Assembly: GCA_030035585.1 (NCBI GenBank)
Contig: CM057464.1
Span: forward strand, 80,088,919 to 80,152,918
Length of the DNA: 64,000 nucleotides
Direction: 5' to 3'
Origin: Dugong dugon
Taxonomy: Eukaryota; Chordata; Mammalia; Sirenia; Dugongidae
In this document: positions 49,117 to 60,160 of the stretch, in pieces
How the letters are laid out: each line of letters begins with the position of its first letter
Numbering within the stretch: the stretch's first letter is position 1
Position numbers and translations under genes: made by a program
Notes under the pieces: generated by a model
Seen by the model: the letters and a program-made list of their open reading frames with translations, nothing else
Told to the model about the DNA's origin: nothing
The model's database searches: none

Positions 49117-52100
49117 TGACAGCAACAAACTCACATTTATCAACAATTACACTGAATGTAAGTATACTCAATGCACCCATAAACAGATGGAGAGTAACAG
49201 AATGGATAAGAAAACAGGATCCATCAATATGCCATCTAAAAGAGACACACCTTAGAAACAAAGATGTGAATTTATTAAAAGTCAAAGGTTGGAAAAAACT
49301 ATATCAAGCTAACAACTACCAAAAAAGAGTAGGAGTGGCAATTCTAATCTCAGATAAAATAGACATAAAAACAAAATCTACAATAAAAGACAAAGAAGGA
49401 CACTATATAATGATTAAGGGGACGATACATCAGGAAGACATAACCATAATAAACATCTATGCACCCAATGACAGGGCTCCAAAATACATAAAACAAACTC
49501 TAACAACACTGAAAAGAGAAATTGACAGTTCCACAATAATAATAGGAGACTTCAACACACTACTCTCAGTAAAGGACAGAACAACTAAGAAGAAACTCAG
49601 CAAAGATACAGAAGACCTAAAGGGCACAATCAGCCAACTTGATCTCATAGACATATATAGACCACTTCATCCAACCGCTGCAAAGTACACATTCTTTACC
49701 AATGCACATGGAACATTCTCCAGAATAGACAACATCTTAGGCCACAGAGCAATTTTCAACAAGATCGAAAACGTTGAGATAATTCAAAGTATCTTCTCTG
49801 ACCACAATGCCATCAAGGTAGAAATTAACACTAGAAAGAGCAAGGAAAAAAAAATCAACTACATGGAAACTGAATAATACCCTGCTTACACATCACTGGG
49901 TAATAGAAGAGATCAGAGATGGAATAAAAAAATTCCTAGAATCAAATAAGAATGAAAACACATCATATCAAAACCCTTGGGACACAGCAAAGGCAGTCCT
50001 CAGAGGACAATTTATAACAATAGATGCACAATCAAAAAAGAAGAAAGGGACAAAATCAAAACATTAACTACACAACTCAAACAAATAAAAAGAGAACAGC
50101 AAAAAAAGCCCACAGCCACCAGAAGAAAGGAAATAATAAAGATCAGAGCAGAAATAAATGAAATAGAGAACAGAAAAACAATAGAAAGAATCAACAAAAG
50201 CAAAAGTTGGTTCTTTGAAAGAATTAACAAAATTGACAAACCACTGGCCAGACTGACAAAAGAAAAACAGGAGAGGACACAAATAACCCAAATAAGAAAT
50301 GAAATGGGGGACATTACAACAGACCCAAGTAAAATAAAAAGGATTATAACAGAATATTATGAAAAACTATACTCCAACAAATTTGAAAACCTAGAGGAAA
50401 TGGATAAATTTCTAGAAACACACTACCTACCCAAACTACAGCAAAGTGATGTTGAAAATCTGAACAGACCCATAACAAGAGACGAGGTTATAAAGGCAAT
50501 TAAAACTACCTCCTAACAAAAAAAAAAGCCTTGGCCCAGTTGGCTTCACTGGAGAATTCTATCAAACATTCAGAGAAGAGATTGTACCAGTACTACTCAA
50601 GCTATTTCAGAGCATAAAAAAGGAAGCAACACTTCCGAATTCATTCTATGAAGCCAGCATAATGCTGATACCAAAACCAGGCAAAGATGCCACAAAAAAA
50701 GAAAATTACAGACCAATATCTCTCATGAAAATAGATGCAAAAATTCTCAAAAAAAATTCTAGCCAATAGAATTCAGTATCATATCAAAAAAATAAAACAC
50801 CACGACCAGGTAGGATTCATACTAGGGATGCAAGGATGGTTCAACATTAGAAACTCAGTCAACATAATCCACCACATAAATAAAAGGAAAGAAAAGAATC
50901 ACATGATCATCTCAATTGATGCAGAAAAGGCATTTGACAAAGTCCAACACACATTCCTGACAAAAACTCTCAATAAAATAGGTATAGAAGGGAAATTTAT
51001 CAACATGATAAAGAGCATCTATGCGAAACCAACAGCCAACATCATTCTTATTGGAGAGAGGCTGAAAACATTCCCCTTGAGAACAGGAACAAGACAAGGA
51101 TGCCCTTTATCACCACTCCTATTTAACATTGTGCTGGAAGTTCTAGCTAGAGCAATAAGGAAGAAAAAGAAATAAAGGCATCCAAATTGGTAATGAGGAA
51201 GTTAAACTGTCCCTGTTTGCAGATGATATGGTACTATACATAGAAAACCCTAAAGACTCCACGAGAAATCTACTGGAACTAATAGAAAGATTCAGCAGAG
51301 TAGCAGCATACAAGACAAACATATAAAAATCAGTTGGAAGCTTATACACCAATGAAGACAACGGTGAAAAGGAAATCAGGAAAACAATACCGTTTATAAT
51401 AGCCCCTAAAAAGACAAAACACTTAGGAATAAATCTAACCAGTGATGTAAAAGACCTATACAAAGAAAACTACAAAATACTCCTGCAAGAAACCCAAAGG
51501 GATCTACATAAATGGAGAAACATACCATGCTCATGGATAGGCAGACTCAACATTGTGAAAATGTCAATTCTACCCAAAGCAATTTACAAATACAATGCAA
51601 TCCTGATCCAAATACTAACAACATTCTTCAAAGAGATGGAAAAACTAATCATTCACTTTATATGGAAAGGGAAGAAGCCCTGAATAAGTAAAGCACTACT
51701 GAAGAAGAAGAATAAAGTTGGAGGACTCATACTACCTGACCTCATAACGTACTATAGAGCTACGGTAGTCAAAACAGCTAGGTACTGGTACAATGACAGA
51801 TACATTGACCAATGGAACAGAATTGAGAACCCAGATGTAAATCCATCCACCTACGGTCACCTGATCTTCGACAAGGGCCCAAAGTCCATCAAATGGGGAA
51901 AAGACAGTCTTTTTTAACAAATGGTGCTGACAAAACTGGATAGCTATCTGCGAAAAAACGAAACAGGACCCATACTTTACGCCATATACAAAAACTAATT
52001 CAAAATGGATCAAAGACCTGAATATGAAGCCTAAAACTATAAAGTTCATAGAAGAAAAAATAGGACCAATACTTCAGGCCTTAATACACGGCATTAACAG

Positions 52101-52797
52101 GATAGAAACCATAACCATCAACGTACAAACCCCAATAGATAAGCTAGATAACTGGGATCTTCTAAAAATCAAACACCTATGCTCTTCAAAAGACTTCACC
52201 AAAAGAGTAAAAAGAGAACCTACAGACTGGGAAAAAATTTTTGGACAGTACAAGTCAGACAAAGGTCTAATCTCCATAATCTGTAAGAAAATCCAACACC
52301 TCTACAACAAAAAGACAAATAATCCTATTTAAAAATGGGCAAAGGTAATGAACAGACACTTCACCAAAGTAGACGTTCAAATGGCCAACAGACACATGAG
52401 GAAATGCTCGCGATCACTAGCCATTAGGGAAACGCAAATTAAAACCACAATGAGATACCATATCACCCTGGCATTACTGGCACAAATCAAAAACACTGGA
52501 AATAACAAATGTTGGAGGGGCTGCGGGGAGATCAGAAGTCTTATGCACTGCTGGTGGGAATGCAAAGTGATACAACCATTTTGGAAAATGATATGGCGCT
52601 TCCGTAGAAAGCTAGAAATAGACATACCATTTGATCCAGCAATCCCACTCCTAGGAATATATCCTAGAGAAATAAGAGTCGTCACTCAAATAGACATATG
52701 CACACCTATGTTCATGGCAGCATTGTTCACAATAGCAAAAAGATGGCAACAACCTAGATGCCCATCAACAGATGAATGGATAAACAAACTATGGTGA
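49117..52797 (+). pseudogene. L1 ORF2 remnant (endonuclease and reverse transcriptase)
   Basis: MTATNSHLSTITLNVSILNA starts at 49117. The endonuclease is open to 49877 and keeps IIGDFNT, SRIDNILGH and SDHNAIKVEI, which hold catalytic Asp/His residues. However, the conserved NVNGL is NVSIL and KETH replaces the usual QETH. Then come 49977-50516, the RT core 50735-51175 ([33 protein letters not shown]), FADDM at 51216-51230 after a shift, 52024-52332 and 52348-52797 (Cys-rich [18 protein letters not shown], ending WINKLW). At least five breaks. Inactive. Confidence 0.9.
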
Positions 52798-54120
52798 ATA
52801 CATACAATGGAGTACTATGCAATGAGAAAGAACAATGATGAATCTGTGAAGCATCTCATAACATGGATGAAACTGGAGGACATTGTGCTGAGTGAAATAA
52901 GTCAATCACAAAAGGACAAATATTGTATGAGACCTTTACTGTAAAAACCCATGAAAAAGTTTACACACAAAAAGTAACAATCTTTGTTGGTTACTAGGGA
53001 TGGGAGGGGTTGGGGGAAAACTTAATTGGCAATAGATAAATGGTATCTCTGGTGAAGGGTGAGACACTACACAATACTGGGGAAACCAGCACAACTTGTA
53101 CAAGGAAAGGTCATAGTAGCTCCATAGACACATCCAAACTCCCTGAGGGACTGAATTGTTGGGCGGAGGGCTGTGGGGACCATGGTCTCGGGGAACATCT
53201 AGCTCAATTGGCATAACACAGTTTATAATAACAATGTTCTACATTGTTATTTGGTGAGTAGCATCTGGGGTCTTAAAAGCCTGTGAGCAGCCATCTAAAA
53301 TACTCCACTGGTCTCATCCCTTCGGGAGCAAGGGAGAATGAAGAGAACAGGATAGAAGGAAAAGATTAGTCCAAAGGACTAATGGACCTCAGCTACCAAG
53401 GCCTCCACCAGACTGAGTCCAGTACAGGTAGATGGTGCCCAGCTACCACCACTGACTGCTCTGACTGGGATCACAATAGAGGGTTCTGGACAGAGCTGGA
53501 GAAGGATGTAGAGCAAAATTCTAACACACACAAAAAAGACCATATTTACTGGTCTAAAGGAGACTGGAGAAACCCCAAGGATATGGCCCCCAGACACCCT
53601 TTTAGCTCAGTGATGTCAGTTCCTAGCTTCACCGTTCAACCGGGGATTGGACAGCCCCGTAAAACCAAACGGGACTGATGAGGTACAGCAGTCCAGGGTC
53701 AAGGGATGGAAGGCAGAAAGGGACAGGAAAGCTGGTGATAGGGAACCCAAGGTTGGGTAAGGACAGTGTTGATGTCTTGTGAGGTTGTTATCTATTGTCA
53801 TAGGGCAACATGTGTACTAACTGTTTAATGAGAAACTATTTTATTCTGTAAAACTTCCTCTAACATAAGAATAGCAGCACTATTGGAAGCACATAGTCGA
53901 TGTCACTGAACTGCGCATGTAGATATTTTTGGAAATCGTGTATCTTTGGTTATGTATATTTTCACCAAAAAAAAAAAAGGTCGAGAAGGGAGAGGGTTGA
54001 CATGTTGTGGGGTTGTTAACCGATGTCATAAAACAATATGTGTACTACTGTTTAATGAGAAACAATTTTTTCTGTAAACCTCCACCTGACGTACAATAAA
54101 ATAAATACATAAGTAAAAAA
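52798..54120 (+). repeat. L1 3' UTR with an internal duplicated segment
   Basis: Two similar segments of about 110-120 bp, 53750-53866 and 53980-54100, share 'gttgacatgttgtg...gttgttaac', 'caatatgtgtactactgtttaatgagaaac' and 'ttctgtaaac'. They are separated by about 110 bp ending in A12 (53968-53979). The L1 piece at 55.7 kb has the segment once. Confidence 0.75.
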
Positions 54121-55231
54121 TTATCATAAAACTGCAGCTATTCAATCACATCTTCAGGCTCTACTACTAATTTTAGTTCTCTTGCTATTTCTACCAGATC
54201 TTCAGTTAACCTCCTCCAGTGATGTCTTGAACTCCTCAAAGTCATCCATGAGGGTTGGAATCAATTTCTTCCGAACTCCCATTAATGTTGATAGTTGACC
54301 TCCCCCTTCATGAGTCATGAATGTTCTTAATGGCATCTAGAATGGTGAATCCTTTCCAGAAGGTTTTCAATTTTCTTTGCACAGATCCATAAGAGGAATC
54401 ACTATCTATGGCAGTTACAGCATTATGAAATGTATTTCTTAAAAAATAAGACTTGAAATTCAAAATTACTCCTTGGTCCAAGGGCTGCAGAATGGATATT
54501 GTGATAGCAGGCAGGAAAACAACATTAATCACCTCATACATCTCCATCAGAGCTCTTGGGTGACTAGGTGCGTTGTCAATGAGCAGTAATACTTTGAAAG
54601 GAATCTTTTTTTCTGAGCAGTATGTCTCAACAATGGGCTTCTAATAATCAGTAAACCACGTTGTAAACAGATGTGCTGTCATCTAGGATTTGTTGTTCCA
54701 TTTATAGAGCACAGGCAGGGTAGATTTAACGTAATTCTTAAGAGTCCTAGGATTTTTGGAATGGTAAATGAGCATTGGATTCAATTTAAGTCACCAGCTG
54801 CATTACCCTCTAAAAAGTCAGTCTGTCCTTTGAAACCATAGACTTCTTCTCTCTAGCTGTGAAAGCCCTAGATGGAATCTTCTTTCAATATAAGGTCGTT
54901 TCATCTGCATTGAAAATCTGTTGTTTAGTGTAGCCGCCTTCATCAATTATCTTAGCCAGATCTTCTGGATAACTTGCTGCAGCTCCTACATCAACACTTG
55001 CTGCTTTACTTTGCATTTCCATGTTATGGAGATGGCTTCTTCCCTTAAATCTCATGAAACAACCTCTGCTAGCTTCAAACTTTTTTTTTTTTTTTTGCTG
55101 CTTCCTCACCTCTCTCAGCCTTCATAAAATTGAAGAGATTTCGGGTCTTGATGTGGATTACGCTTTGGTTTAAGGGAATGCTGTGACTGGTTTGATCTTC
55201 TATCTAGACCACTAAAAGTTTCTCCATTTCA

Positions 55232-55795
55232 GAAAGGGAGGGTGAAGAAAACCAGAGACACAAGGTAAATATTAGTCCAAATGACCAATGGACCACAAGT
55301 ACTACAGCCTCCACCAGACTGAATCCAGCACAAGTAGATGGTGCTCAGCTACAACCACTGACTGCTCTGACAGGGATCACAATAGAGGGTCCCAGACAGC
55401 TGGAGAAAAATGTAGAACAAAATTCTAACTTACAAAAAAAAAAAAAAAAAAGACCAGACTTACTAGTCTGACAGCAACTGGAGAAACCCCGAGAGTATGG
55501 CCCCTGGACACCCTTTTAGCTCAGTAATGAAGTCACTCCTGAGGTTCACCCTTCAGCCAAAGATTAGACAGGCCCATAAAACAAAATGAGGCTAAATGGG
55601 CACACCAGCCCAGGGGCAAGGACGAGAAAGCAGGAGGGGATAGGAAAGCTGGTAATAGGGGACCCAAGGTCGAGGAGGGAAGAGTGTTGACATGTCGTGG
55701 GGTTGGCAACCAATGTCACAAAACAATATGTGTACTAATTGTTTAATGAGAAGCGAGTTTGTTCTGTAAACTTTCATCTAAAGTACAAAAAATTC
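55232..55795 (+). mobile_element. 5'-truncated L1 3' end inside Tigger1
   Basis: Flanked by TCTCCATTTCA (55221-55231 and 55796-55806), an exact 11-bp target duplication in Tigger1. The sequence matches the 3' UTR of the larger L1 (compare 53330-53830) and includes an A-rich run (55434-55451). Confidence 0.92.
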
Positions 55796-57016
55796 TCTCC
55801 ATTTCAACAATAAGGCTGTTTGCCTTTCTTAGCATTCTTATGTTCACTGGAATAGCACTTTTAATCTCCTTCAAGATCTTTTCCTTTGCATTCATTCACA
55901 ACTTAGCTAACTGTTAGAAGAGGTCTAGCTTTCAGCCTATTTCGGCTTTCAAAATGCCTTCCTCACTAAGCTTAATCATTTCTAGCTTTTGATTTAATGT
56001 GAGAGACATGTGATACTTCCTTTCATTTAAACATTCACAGGCCATTGTACGGCTATTAGTTGGCCTAATTTCAATATTTTCATGTCTCAGGGAACATGGA
56101 GACAAGAAGAGAGGGAGAGAGATGGAGAAACGGCTGGTTGGTGGAGCAGTCAGAACACACACAACATATATCGATTAAGTTCTTTGTCTTATGTGGGCAC
56201 AATCTGTGGTGCCCCAAAACAATTACAATAATAATATCAAAGATTACTAATCACAGATCATCATAACAGATATAATAAAAATAATAAAGTTTTAAATATT
56301 GTGAGAATTACTAACATGTGACACATAGACACAAAGTGAGCACATGCTGTTGGAAAATTACCACCGATAGATTGCTCAATGCAGCTTTGCCACAAACCTT
56401 CAATCTGTAAAAAACACAGTATCTGCAAAAAACAATAAAGCAAAGCACAATAAAACAAGGTATGCCTGTACTGCACTAGGCAAATCTGCTGCAAAAGTCC
56501 TCTTTAAAGTGTTACAAAGCAAGGATGTCACTTTGGGACTAAGGAGCACCTGACCCAAGCCATGGTATTTCCAATTGCCTCATGTGCATGGGAAACCTGG
56601 ACAATGAATAAGCAAAACTGAAGAAGAATTGATGCCTTTGAATTACGGTGTTGGCAAAGAATATAGAATATACTGTGGACTGTGAGAAGAATGAATAAAT
56701 CTGTCTTGGAAGAAGTATAACCAGAATGCTCATTAGAAGCAAGGATGGTGAGACTTCGTCTCACATATTTTGAACATGTTATCAGGAGGGATCAGTCCCT
56801 GAAGAAGGACATCATGCTTGGTAAAGTAAATGTCATTGTAAAAGAGGAAAACCCTCAAGATGATGATCGGTACAGTGGAAGCAACAGTGGTCTCAGACAT
56901 AGCAACAATTGTAAGGATGGTGTAGGACCGGGTAGTGTTTCGTTCTGTTGTACACAGGGTCTCTGTGAATTGGAACTGACTCGACAGCACCTAACAACAA
57001 CAACAAAATAATTTAG

Positions 57017-58050
57017 GGAGTCAACTAAAACTGGAAGGAGACTTGGAGAATTGAAAGAGGTCAAGATGCATACAGAGAATGTTTGTAGTTAGAGTGAGGG
57101 AATGGGAAAAATGGAATATGACCACGTTTTGTTCATAAAGGATAAACTTAGGGTTTGATTTCCTAGAGATGGAGAGTTTATGTCATGATTAGTTCCAACA
57201 GGTGGATCGGATAAACTGAGAGCAGAAGATTTAACTCAACTGCACTTACTGAGAATCTGATATGTGAGAAGTGATATATTATGCACACATTGTTGATGAG
57301 TCATAACAGTCATACCACAAGCTTTATCTTGTAAAAGCACAAGGAGAATGTTATATTTAAATCTGTAATTAAATATATTATTTTTTTAAAATAAATTTGG
57401 TAAAGAAAATCATATCATGTTATACTAGCCAAATTTGGTCTTTCATATTACAGTTTTCAGCCATCAATTATACACGTAAAAACTGTGAAACAACGGTATT
57501 TGTTTCTTCTGAAGCATACACACACAATCTATACATGTCTCATTGAAGGAAATGTTAACTGCGCCAACACAAAGTTACACTTGAAATTTCAAAGAAGGAA
57601 TTTCTTTATCTAATCAAAAAATATCTTCTCTTTCTGATGAATAAAATTATTTTAAAAATTTTATTTCATCCTTCCCAATTTTATAACAACTGCAAATGAG
57701 AGAGGATAGCAGTGATTTCTAAACTGCTTTAAAGTATGAACTGTTACCTAAGAAAACTGGCTTTTCATTAATTATTTCAAATTTCTGAACTCAAATTCAC
57801 AAATGGGATATTATCTCTTTTCAATTTTTACATAATTCTTTTATTAAACAAAGGACATTGATTTAATTTATATTTTGACTTATCTACAATGCAAGCATCA
57901 AAGCTTTGTACTACAAAATTATACACCATACAATGTAGGGTAGGAAAACCCAGTGAAGTTCCCTTGATTTCTGCATCTTTACCATTAAAAAAAAGATACC
58001 AGTACCGAAGAAAATGTTAGAAAGTTTATGTTATATTGTGTTCTACTTGA
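57017..58050. other. AT-rich sequence without a recognised feature
   Basis: Intron downstream of the giant exon on the EYS reading. Only the candidate AATAAA (57845-57840, minus strand) is noted. Confidence 0.4.
57840..57845 (-). terminator. AATAAA hexamer downstream of the candidate terminal exon
   Basis: The minus strand reads AATAAA about 215 nt after the TAG at 58059. It is a possible polyadenylation signal only if the candidate terminal exon is real. The hexamer is common in AT-rich DNA. Confidence 0.15.
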
Positions 58051-58058
58051 CAAAGAAG

Positions 58059-58330
58059 CTATTTCAAGAAATGAGAATAATAAAAGTTATTCGTAAACTT
58101 TGAAAGATCTATTGTAATGAATTGAACTAGTTCAGTTTCTGATTGCTTGCCAGCAGTATAGCTGTCTCCAACATACTCCTGTATTGATCTGGTAGCCTTT
58201 GTGGTGGTGCATAAAGAATAACCATCTGTGTCAGGTACAACAGCAGGTGCCACCTCCATTGAACTAGCTGCTGCCCTGATTACAATGAGACTGTTTAGAG
58301 CACCTGGTGAACACAAAGGCTTTTTCATCT
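58059..58330 (-). other. Phase-compatible open frame just after the giant exon: candidate cryptic terminal exon
   Basis: Seen: only 57 nt beyond the exon donor, a textbook acceptor (TTTTTTCCCACAG) precedes base 58330. The sequence after it is open for 89 codons plus the shared codon in the same phase (G|AG) and stops at TAG, 58061-58059. The peptide begins MKKPLCSPGALNSL and ends YYSHFLK. It contains DGYSLCTTT and EYVGDSY, which I cannot place in a domain. It is not part of any repeat recognised here. An AATAAA lies on the minus strand at 57845-57840. Reading through the donor instead stops after about 13 codons. Inference: it could be an alternative 3' terminal exon that ends the protein before the laminin-G domains. 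A 57-nt intron is near the lower limit for mammals, and AT-rich DNA yields such frames by chance. It does not look like the laminin-G exon expected next in EYS. Confidence 0.25.
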
Positions 58331-58387
58331 CTGTGGGAAAAAAAGCTCATTTGTAAAAGTTTACTGAAGAGAAACTGAGAAACTCAC

Positions 58388-60160
58388 CAGTAATCATCAG
58401 CTGACAAGGTGCTGTAATAGACTCCAGTGAAGACAAACTAAGAGATCTAGCGATGGAAAGACTATGGCTTGCAGGAGACTCCCAATGCGGCACACTAGTC
58501 TGAAGTTCCCATTTAGACCATTGTGAAGAAGTCCTGACCTCTTCTTTTAAATCATATGTTAAGGTCTCATAATCTGTATAATATGGCCAATCGGGCATAA
58601 TTACAGATTTAGTGAAAGACGTCTGTATTGGAAGTGATTGAGTTGGTGAAACTGTATAAAATCCAACATTAGAAGTTACTTCTGGAACATCAGACATCGA
58701 GTCTATATCTGGTGGCAGGTTGTATTTGAGATCACTTGGATGTATGGTTTCTAAACTTATGTTTACAGTAAAATCTGGATGGCTTTGTGAGTTTAATTCA
58801 AAGCCTAGAGATTTATCAGTTGTGTAAAGTTTGAATGGCTTATGAAATCCCTTACTCTCTTGCATGCCCAATAAAGTGTCTTCATTCAGTAATTCAGTGG
58901 GTCCCATAGTTACACCATATTGTCCTATTTTTAGTAGTTTTAAAACATTTTCTGATATTGAAGAATCACCGGTAGTCAGTTTTGAAGTCAAATCAGAATG
59001 CATCAGGTCTGAGAAGACAGTTTGTGAAGGGACAATGGGTAAAGATGTCCTATCCAAACATAAATTAACATCCAAATTACTTGATAAGGTAATGGATTCT
59101 TCCAAGGATGAGGGTAAAATTGTTCTTTCTGTGCTCATTTTAGAAGGAAATAAAGATGACTGTTCTGTGAGTGCCACTGATGGTGTTATTTCAGTAGCAA
59201 AAGAAAATGAATGCCCAGAAGTGATCGTTTGAGTTCCCATTAGTGCATACCAGCTGGCTAATATTGCTGAATTCATCCAGAATGTCTCATAAAAGTGGGA
59301 CTGCTTGCTATGCAAAACTTGGTCTGAGAATTCATGAGAGGATTTTGTTTCAGTCATAGAACATGTTGCACATGTTTGGCTTAATTCACTTAAAGAATCA
59401 GCAGACTGTGATTTGATGTTTGTGAGTCTCCGGTTGCTAGATGCTTCAGTAATAATCTGATATTCACTGGGAATGGAGGCTTGTGTACTGAATTGGTACA
59501 GAGCTGATGAGTTTAAGATGGCTACCTGTTTGGATATAATTATCTTAGCAGGAGAAATGGGAGACATCGAGGAGCTCAGCAATCTCCAGTGTTCTCTTCT
59601 TGAAATTAAGGAAACAGCTGAATATTCTTCAAGAACTTCTTGAGGCCTCCTAGAGACGATTGGAGATGCACTTGTGGAAGAAGTTGTGAGCAGGAATCCG
59701 TGGGAGAATAATGAGTGCCTGTTTAAGTTAATATCAGCCCCTGGAATGTCACTAATTACTGAACTCGTTGTGGTAGCTGATAAGACAACAGGGTGATGTT
59801 TCTCAAGTAACAAAGATTGTGTATGGAAACTAAAATCTGTCCTTAAGGAAGAGGTGATGAATGGAGTCATCTCTATTCTATCAGGAAAAAGTAATGCTGC
59901 CGTGCCTGCTAAAGTTTGGGTGGGCATACGTGATCCAAATGTTGTGTCCAAGACAAACTGTTCTGGGGCAGGAACACCAAAATTCAGATACAGAGAAAAG
60001 GAGGCATATGTGGAAGAAGGATCACTGTGTTTTGCTGAAAGCTCTCTAGTGGAAATCAGTTCTTTGAGTAAATAGCTTTCAAAGGATAAGCCAGTACTTG
60101 ATGCTGCCAAACTAGTGGCTGGGAGAACATTATGCTTGAAAATGTCTGTCTTTTCTGAAC
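58388..60160 (-). CDS. EYS: Giant Ser/Thr-rich coding exon, probable EYS exon 26
   Basis: Seen: acceptor TTTTCTCTCTGAAG precedes base 60160 and donor ACTG|GTGAGT follows base 58388. The 1773 bp are open throughout in phase 1 to phase 1 (591 codons) and join the upstream exon in frame. The peptide starts SEKTDIFKHNVLPA and ends APCQLMIT. It is rich in Ser and Thr, has only about four cysteines, and shows N-glycosylation sequons such as NSS and NIS. There is no EGF, laminin-G or membrane segment. Known: from memory, human EYS has one very large exon (exon 26, about 1.77 kb, c.3878-5644, both ends in phase 1) encoding the domain-poor linker between the EGF region and the laminin-G repeats. Length and phase match. 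EYS keeps photoreceptors intact and is lost in rodents. Inference: an intact linker suggests the gene is functional here. Another Ser/Thr-rich extracellular protein remains possible. The repeat-dense 58 kb downstream fits the enormous EYS introns. Confidence 0.72.

Larger units (their letters stand above)
46001..54120 (+). mobile_element. Full-length but inactive L1 (8.1 kb) inside Tigger1
   Basis: Flanked by TTATCATAA (45991-45999 and 54121-54129) within Tigger1 sequence. Order: 5' UTR of about 1.65 kb starting GGTCAACTTCCGGCAAAATG, with a long pyrimidine-rich part (46800-47260); ORF1; ORF2; 3' UTR of about 1.3 kb ending in an A-rich tail. It is less diverged than the 21-28 kb L1, with longer surviving frames (e.g. 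49117-49877), so it is younger. Confidence 0.93.
45570..56162 (-). pseudogene. Tigger1 transposase remnant
   Basis: Pieces in coding order: 56162-55932, whose coding start is near MACECLNERKYHMSLTLNQK (N-terminal helix-turn-helix, CENP-B-like); 55109-54885 with the first catalytic Asp in NADET (codon 54905-54903); 54590-54308 with the second Asp in [12 protein letters not shown] (54577-54575) and the third in QPLDQGV (54478-54476); then 45932-45570, the C-terminal part. The last two Asp are in one frame with 32 residues between them. The first is in another frame, so at least one frameshift lies between. L1 insertions also split the gene. The catalytic residues survive but no intact enzyme is encoded. 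Confidence 0.88.
45387..56468 (-). mobile_element. Tigger1 (pogo/Tc1-mariner) DNA transposon, complete ends, split by two L1s
   Basis: Terminal inverted repeats: CAGGCATACC at 45387 and GGTATGCCTG ending at 56468, each bordered by the TA duplication (45385-45386 and 56469-56470). Element parts: 45387-46000, 54121-55231 and 55796-56468, about 2.4 kb in total, the normal Tigger1 size. The transposase is read on the minus strand. Insertion point: the RTE sequence ...CCATAG-TA-CTGCACTAGG. It is the second layer of the nest. Confidence 0.93.
44721..57005 (+). mobile_element. RTE/BovB-like LINE copy B, split by Tigger1
   Basis: RTE parts are 44721-45384 and 56471-57005, flanked by AAAATAATTA (44711-44720) and AAAATAATTTA (57006-57016). 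The left part has the RT motifs SYAKAFDCVDHNK near 44840 and YADD at 45140-45151. The right part carries the C-terminal region and the tail CAGCACCTAACAACAACA. Removing the insert restores the continuous RTE order seen in copy A (11390-11450). Confidence 0.9.

Noticed and set aside
54885-56162. Tigger transposase pieces considered as a domesticated host gene
   Set aside because: The frame is broken, the element keeps its inverted repeats and TA duplication, and two L1s interrupt it, so it is an ordinary dead transposon.
58864-59232. 122-codon open frame on the plus strand inside the giant exon
   Set aside because: It is the antisense shadow of the 591-codon exon. The composition is explained by the opposite strand and there are no splice or start signals.
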